From NCBI GenBank assembly GCA_964467985.1, contig CAYXTP010000002.1, positions 62,001 to 126,000 of the forward strand: 64,000 nt of DNA. Direction: 5' to 3'. The DNA comes from GCA-2720975 sp964467985. GTDB taxonomy: Bacteria > Planctomycetota > UBA1135 > GCA-002686595. The translations under genes and the position numbers were made by a program. Positions 59,451 to 64,000 of this stretch are shown here, piece by piece; the first letter of the stretch is position 1; each line of letters starts with the position of its first letter. The notes under the pieces were generated by a model. That model was not told the DNA's origin. It did not search any database and saw only the letters and a list, made by a program, of their open reading frames with translations.

Positions 59451-60799
59451 TGTTTCGCCGAGTCCTGGTCGCCAATCGGGGCGAGATTGCGCAACGCATC
59501 ATCCGCGCCTGCCGTGAGTTGAATGTGGAGACCGTCGCCGTCTATTCGGAGGCGGACGCGGATGCGCTCTACCTGCGTCAAGCGGACGAGACCATTTGTA
59601 TTGGTGCGGCTCCCGGTGCCAAGTCTTACCTGAATATTCCGGCCGTCATCTCTGCTGCGGAGATCGCCGATGTGGACGCGATTCACCCGGGTTATGGGTT
59701 TCTGGCTGAGAACGACTACTTCGCCGAGGTTTGCCGCTCGTGTCAGATCGAGTTCATCGGTCCGACGGCGGAGACCATTGCCATGGTGGGCAACAAGGCG
59801 CGCGCGAGAGAGATCGCGATCGCTGCCAAGGTGCCCGTGGTGCCTGGCTCGGATGGCCCTGTAACGGACGAAGAGCAGGCCAAGGAAGTGGCGCGCAAAA
59901 TCGGCTATCCGGTCATGATCAAGGCCGCCTCGGGTGGCGGTGGGCGTGGCATGCGAGTGGCGCACAACGAACCTAGCTTGCTCAGTGGCATGCGCTCGGC
60001 CCAAGCGGAGGCTGCGAACGCATTCGGCGACGACACCGTGTACTTCGAGAAGTTCATCGAAGGCGGCCGTCACGTGGAGGTGCAGATCCTCGCCGATAAC
60101 TCCGGCAATGTCGTGCACTTGGGAGAACGAGACTGTTCCATTCAGCGCCGACATCAAAAGTTGATCGAGGAATCGCCCTCGCCGACTTTGACCCCTAGGC
60201 AGCGCAAGGACATGTGCAATGCAGCGGTGCGCTTGGCCAAGGCCTCGAACTATCAGAATGCGGGCACCGTCGAATTCATCTTGGACGGTAGTGGTTCCTT
60301 CTATTTCATCGAGGTGAACGCCCGTATTCAGGTGGAACACACGGTCACCGAAATGGTGACGGGCATCGACCTGATTGCTGCTCAACTGCGGATCGCCTCA
60401 GGGGAGTCCCTCTGGTTGCGGCAGAAGGACATCCAGAACCAGGGCCACGCCATTGAGTGCCGCATCAACGCGGAGAACCCGGAACGCGACTTTATGCCTT
60501 CACCGGGCCGCCTGACCGCTTTTGTGCCCCCTGGGGGGCCCGGCGTGAGGATCGACAGCCACTGCTACAGTGGCTACTCGATTCCGCCGAACTATGACTC
60601 CATGATTGCCAAGTTGCTCGTTCACCGCCCCACACGCGCAGAAGCGATTCGCTGTATGGTCCGCGCACTGGATGAATTTGTGGTGGAAGGGCCCTATACC
60701 ACCATTGCATTCCAGCGCGAGGTCCTCTCCCACGGCGAGTTCCTCGCCGGCACCCATGACACGAACTTCGTGGAACGTACCTTCGGTTCCCACCCCTAA
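59450..60799 (+). CDS. accC: Biotin carboxylase subunit of acetyl-CoA carboxylase
   Basis: 449 residues, the family's exact usual length. It carboxylates biotin on AccB using ATP and bicarbonate. Motifs: FRRVLVANRGEIAQRIIRAC, IHPGYGFLAEN, the ATP-grasp glycine loop MIKAASGGGGRGMRVAH, ERDCSIQRRHQKLIEE, GTVEFILD, NARIQVEHTVTEM and HAIECRINAENP. It shares a coupled junction with accB. accA and accD are not in the window. Confidence 0.97.
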   Translation: MFRRVLVANRGEIAQRIIRACRELNVETVAVYSEADADALYLRQADETICIGAAPGAKSYLNIPAVISAAEIADVDAIHPGYGFLAENDYFAEVCRSCQIEFIGPTAETIAMVGNKARAREIAIAAKVPVVPGSDGPVTDEEQAKEVARKIGYPVMIKAASGGGGRGMRVAHNEPSLLSGMRSAQAEAANAFGDDTVYFEKFIEGGRHVEVQILADNSGNVVHLGERDCSIQRRHQKLIEESPSPTLTPRQRKDMCNAAVRLAKASNYQNAGTVEFILDGSGSFYFIEVNARIQVEHTVTEMVTGIDLIAAQLRIASGESLWLRQKDIQNQGHAIECRINAENPERDFMPSPGRLTAFVPPGGPGVRIDSHCYSGYSIPPNYDSMIAKLLVHRPTRAEAIRCMVRALDEFVVEGPYTTIAFQREVLSHGEFLAGTHDTNFVERTFGSHP

Positions 60800-60860
60800 T
60801 TCACGCTGAGCCCCATTCGGCCCAGCTTGGATCAAGTGGGATCACCAACCCCGTGAACCC

Positions 60861-61757
60861 ATGACTTCAAACCCCACTCGCGTGCTCTACCGACTCGCAC
60901 CCCTGTTGCTCTTGCTCCAGGGTTGCTACATCAGCACGCAGCGCTATCCCGGCCCCATGGCCGCTGCGGTGGATCCTTTGCCGCCCGGAACTGCATTGGC
61001 GTACCCCGCCGGCCCCGAAGAGGTTCTCGTGATCCGCATTGCGGATCCGGTTCACGTACGCCGCCCTGGTCAGTCGGCGAGTTTTCCACTGTACTTCTAC
61101 AGCAAGCAGGCGCGCCTGAACGCGGGCTCCTGGGTCTTCTCTGGCGCGGGGGGGCGCGCGGAGGTCATTTTTGGTGGCGAATCCTCCGTGCGCTTCTTGG
61201 GGCACTGTTCGGGAGTGGTCGGATCGCCGAGCCGCGATGAGCCGCTGTTTTTCTTCCACGAGATTGAGACGGCCGTGATCAACATGACTACAGGACAGCA
61301 GGTACGCCTGCTGGGCGGGGCGATCTTGGACGCGGACGAGGGCCCGTTCGTGGTCGAGCGCGAGGGGGATGAGATTCTGCGTGTTCGCAACCGCTCCAAA
61401 GCCATGGGGCGCCTGGCCTACTTGGACAATGTGTTCCAGCTCAGCCCGGGAGACGTGATCGACCTTCCCATCCTGGAGGATGGCACGTCGCCTAGTGAGG
61501 AGGATCCGGGCTTCCAGACGCAGACGGATGGGGATCGCCAACTCTCATTTAGGGGGCAGGTCGAGTTGATTCAGCAGGGTCAGGGCGTACTCGTTCGCAC
61601 CTCGGGCGACAATGAAAGCAAGGGGCCCGGCGAAATCAAGGGGCACGGCCTGCGCATGCGGCTGCGCGAGGGCGAGCAGGTCTGGATCGACGACTTTGTC
61701 AAACGCCAGCCGAGCGAGGCGCTGACCACCATTCGACCGACTGGGGAGAACGAGTGA
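60861..61757 (+). CDS. Lipoprotein of unknown function
   Basis: 298 residues. The leader RLAPLLLLLQGC ends in a lipobox-like Cys (about residue 22). The rest is beta-rich with GAGGRAEVIFGGESSVRFLG, VINMTTGQQVRLLGGA and repeated Asp/Glu-Gly turns, a style reminiscent of FecR-like sensor domains and of GW/SH3-type folds, but no family was identified. It is co-oriented with accC and overlaps the next gene by 4 nt, which ties it to sugar-nucleotide metabolism by position only. Confidence 0.65.
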   Translation: MTSNPTRVLYRLAPLLLLLQGCYISTQRYPGPMAAAVDPLPPGTALAYPAGPEEVLVIRIADPVHVRRPGQSASFPLYFYSKQARLNAGSWVFSGAGGRAEVIFGGESSVRFLGHCSGVVGSPSRDEPLFFFHEIETAVINMTTGQQVRLLGGAILDADEGPFVVEREGDEILRVRNRSKAMGRLAYLDNVFQLSPGDVIDLPILEDGTSPSEEDPGFQTQTDGDRQLSFRGQVELIQQGQGVLVRTSGDNESKGPGEIKGHGLRMRLREGEQVWIDDFVKRQPSEALTTIRPTGENE

Positions 61758-62722
61758 GTCGCCAGGTTGTACTGATCACCGGCGGCGCGGGTTTCCTCGG
61801 CAGCCACTTGTGCGAACGCTTCCTGCGGGAGGGTTGGGAAGTCATCTGCATGGACAATCTCATTACCGGAGACCTGGCCAATGTGGAGCCTCTTTTTATC
61901 GACCCGGCTTTCCGCTTTGAGAAGCGCGACGTTACCGAGTATCTGCACGTGCCCGGTGACCTGCACGCCATCTTGCACTTCGCCTCGCCCGCCAGTCCGA
62001 TCGATTACCTCGAGCTGCCGATCCAGACGCTCAAGGTGGGATCCCTTGGAACTCACAAGGTCTTGGGGCTCGCGCGCGCCAAGGGTGCGCGCTTCCTGCT
62101 GGCTTCGACTTCCGAGTGCTACGGCGATCCGCTCGTGCACCCCCAGGCAGAGGACTACTGGGGCAACGTCAATCCTGTGGGACCGCGCGGCGTGTACGAC
62201 GAGGCCAAGCGCTTCGGTGAGGCCATGACCATGGCCTACCACCGCTACCACGGGCTGCCGACGCGCATCGTGCGTATCTTCAATACCTATGGGCCGCGCA
62301 TGCGGTTGAACGATGGCCGGGCCTTGCCGGCGTTCATGTCCCAGGCGCTGGAAGGTCGACCCCTGACCGTTTTCGGCGACGGATCGCAGACGCGTTCCTT
62401 CTGCTACGTGGATGATCTGGTGGAGGGTATTTGGCGCCTGTTGAATTCCGAAGAGGCCCTGCCCGTGAACATCGGCAACCCGAACGAGATGACCATCCTC
62501 GAGTTTGCGAAGCGCGTCGTCGAGTTGACCGGAACTCAATCGGAGATCGTCTTCAAGGAACTTCCGGAGGATGACCCGCAGGTGCGGCAACCGGATATCA
62601 CACGCGCGCGCACTCTCCTGGGTTGGGAGCCTGAGGTGGATCTCGGGACAGGTCTCAGTAGGACCCTGGCCTTCTTTCAGTCAAAACTGCTTGGCGAGGA
62701 TGCCGGCGGCGGGGGGGACTGA
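61754..62722 (+). CDS. UDP-glucuronate decarboxylase-type SDR (UXS-like)
   Basis: 322 residues, GTG start overlapping the lipoprotein stop as GTGA. The Rossmann motif ITGGAGFLGSHLCERF, LHFASPASPIDYLELPIQTLK, the STSECYGDP serine segment and YDEAKRFGE (YxxxK) are present, with the substrate-side ARIFNTYGPRM-like VRIFNTYGPRMRLNDGR, and DGSQTRSFCYVDDLVEGI. These are the landmarks of UDP-xylose synthase and its bacterial relatives. A dTDP-glucose-4,6-dehydratase function is less likely. glmS follows 2 nt downstream. Confidence 0.92.
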   Translation: MSRQVVLITGGAGFLGSHLCERFLREGWEVICMDNLITGDLANVEPLFIDPAFRFEKRDVTEYLHVPGDLHAILHFASPASPIDYLELPIQTLKVGSLGTHKVLGLARAKGARFLLASTSECYGDPLVHPQAEDYWGNVNPVGPRGVYDEAKRFGEAMTMAYHRYHGLPTRIVRIFNTYGPRMRLNDGRALPAFMSQALEGRPLTVFGDGSQTRSFCYVDDLVEGIWRLLNSEEALPVNIGNPNEMTILEFAKRVVELTGTQSEIVFKELPEDDPQVRQPDITRARTLLGWEPEVDLGTGLSRTLAFFQSKLLGEDAGGGGD

Positions 62723-62724
62723 CC

Positions 62725-64000
62725 GTGTGCGGGATTGTGGGCGCCTTCTTGGCCGAGGGGCCGGTGACGTCGGCCTTGCTTGAGGGACTGCGAGTACTCG
62801 AATACCGCGGCTACGACAGTGCGGGGCTTGGGCTTACCGGACCTGGTGCGCAGGGCGTGACGGTCGTCAAAGCAGAAGGCCGCATCGCCAACCTGGAAAA
62901 TCGCCTACGGGAGACCGTCTTGCCAGGCGCCGAGGTGGATCTTTCTGTGGGCATCGGCCACACACGGTGGGCAACCCATGGCGCTCCTAGCGATGTCAAC
63001 GCTCACCCGCAGGTAGGCAGCGGGACGCGGCTGGCCCTGGTCCACAACGGGATCATCGAAAATTACACCGAGCTCAAGGCCGAGTTGCAGGACGCGGGCG
63101 TCCTCTTTCGTTCCGAAACGGACACGGAAGTTCTAGCTCACTTGGTCGAGCGGGCGTTGGGCGAGGGCGGCGACCTTGTGCAAGCCGTACGTTCTGTGTT
63201 GGCGCGATTGGTGGGGTACTACGCGCTAGCGGTGGTCGATCGGCATGAGGGTCACACTACTCTGGTCTGTGCGCGCTCGGGCCCGCCGCTCGCCCTTTGC
63301 TCAACTCCGGGTGGGACGTACCTCGCTTCGGATGTGGTGGCCCTTGTCGGACATTCCAATCGCGTGAGCATCCTCGAGGATGGGGACGTGGCGCGCGTGA
63401 CAGCGGATTCAATCGAAGTCTGGGACAAGGACGGGCAGCACGCGGAGAGGTTGGCGAGTAGCGTCGAGTTCAATTCTTCCGACGCCGACCTCGGGACTTG
63501 GCCACACTTCATGCTCAAGGAGATCCACGAGCAGCCCGACGTGCTTGCCCGGGCCGCTTTCGGTCGTATCACTCCCGGCGGGGATGACGTGGAATTCGAA
63601 GACGAACGCCTCGCTGGAGCGTCCTTGGCCGGTGTGCAGCGCGTGCAGGTCATCGCCTGCGGAACGGCTCTGCACGCTGGACAGATAGCCGCCTACCTCA
63701 TTGAGGGTCTAGCCGGGGTTCCTACTGACGTGGACTTTGCATCCGAGTTTCGCTATCGCCAGCCCTGTTTGGTGCCCGGCACACTGGCCCTTTGCATCTC
63801 TCAATCGGGCGAAACGGCAGACACCCTCGCGGCAGCGCGATTGGCCGTCGCCCACGGCGCGCGGCTGGTAAGCCTTTGCAACGTGGAAGGATCGAGTCAA
63901 GTGCGGGAGTCGGACGGCGTGGTCCTGACCCACGCCGGACCTGAAATCGGCGTCGCCAGCACCAAGGCCTTTACGGCACAGGTCGTGGCTGCGGTGTTGC
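62725..64000 (+). CDS. glmS: Glutamine-fructose-6-phosphate transaminase (partial, runs off right edge)
   Basis: About 425 codons visible from GTG 62725, 2 nt after the SDR stop. It makes glucosamine-6-phosphate, the precursor of UDP-GlcNAc. The N-terminal glutaminase has CGIVGAF with the nucleophile Cys directly after the start, VLEYRGYDSAGL, IGHTRWATHG and LVHNGIIENY. The first sugar isomerase (SIS) domain follows, with HFMLKEIHEQPDVL, ISQSGETADTLAA and VASTKAFTAQVVA. The remaining SIS domain is beyond the window. Confidence 0.97.
   Translation, partial: MCGIVGAFLAEGPVTSALLEGLRVLEYRGYDSAGLGLTGPGAQGVTVVKAEGRIANLENRLRETVLPGAEVDLSVGIGHTRWATHGAPSDVNAHPQVGSGTRLALVHNGIIENYTELKAELQDAGVLFRSETDTEVLAHLVERALGEGGDLVQAVRSVLARLVGYYALAVVDRHEGHTTLVCARSGPPLALCSTPGGTYLASDVVALVGHSNRVSILEDGDVARVTADSIEVWDKDGQHAERLASSVEFNSSDADLGTWPHFMLKEIHEQPDVLARAAFGRITPGGDDVEFEDERLAGASLAGVQRVQVIACGTALHAGQIAAYLIEGLAGVPTDVDFASEFRYRQPCLVPGTLALCISQSGETADTLAAARLAVAHGARLVSLCNVEGSSQVRESDGVVLTHAGPEIGVASTKAFTAQVVAAVL

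Noticed and set aside
59420..60385. Minus-strand frame of 321 codons opposite accB/accC
   Set aside because: Antisense to a biotin carboxylase of exactly the expected length.

Overview
The window is a GC-rich, gene-dense bacterial chromosome segment that most likely comes from a planctomycete. The clearest signs are the tandem genes at 12037-18319: a planctomycete-type cytochrome c / DUF1549 / DUF1553 protein, a DUF1501 protein with a twin-arginine-like leader, and a formylglycine sulfatase. A second alkaline-phosphatase-fold lipoprotein, a Minf_1886-type protein and many secreted beta-propeller or TPR proteins agree with this. The species cannot be named from the sequence.

Layout. 1-3371: a gene tail, a secreted beta-propeller protein, an SDR epimerase and an MTAN-type nucleosidase. 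3650-7402: a polyprenyl-phosphate sugar transferase with two GT4 glycosyltransferases, the initiating part of a surface polysaccharide pathway. 7694-9952: a large membrane-anchored protein of unknown function. 10108-11929: a scar region with a Cys-rich ORF broken by an in-frame TAG and two truncated transposase genes that meet head-on at one point. 12037-18319: the cytochrome/DUF1501/sulfatase operon. 18386-20303: TruD and a small membrane protein. 20433-31242: a long glycan-assembly operon (epimerase, six GT4 enzymes, one GT2 enzyme, one toroid-fold protein) in which most junctions are short start/stop overlaps. 31409-35487: a B12-binding radical SAM protein, convergent with a two-gene unit of ftcD and a SenB-like (TIGR04348) glycosyltransferase. 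35569-37759: a GNAT acyltransferase and a polysaccharide deacetylase. 37829-41522 (minus strand): a tight four-gene unit of a small membrane protein, a carbamoyltransferase, an SGNH hydrolase fused to a DUF5989-like tail, and a 43-residue membrane microprotein resembling that tail. 41656-43200: an HtrA/DegP protease and tRNA-Val(GAC).

43346-64000 is mostly core metabolism and envelope functions: alanine dehydrogenase, UppP, GDP-mannose dehydratase, a PGRP-type amidase lipoprotein, a TPR/metalloprotease protein with a sulfatase-fold lipoprotein, tmk-holB-Minf_1886, a large S41 protease, moaC, accB-accC, a lipoprotein, a UDP-glucuronate decarboxylase-type SDR and glmS, which runs off the end.

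The genes share one theme. Sugar nucleotides (Gmd, UXS-type, GlmS), lipid carrier recycling (UppP), chain initiation (sugar transferase), assembly (about nine glycosyltransferases) and decoration (deacetylase, GNAT, carbamoyltransferase, SGNH) could together build and modify an exopolysaccharide or cell-surface glycan. No Wzx/Wzy flippase or polymerase was seen, so export genes must lie elsewhere. The best candidates for something little described are the carbamoyltransferase/SGNH-DUF5989/microprotein unit and the SenB-like gene paired with ftcD.
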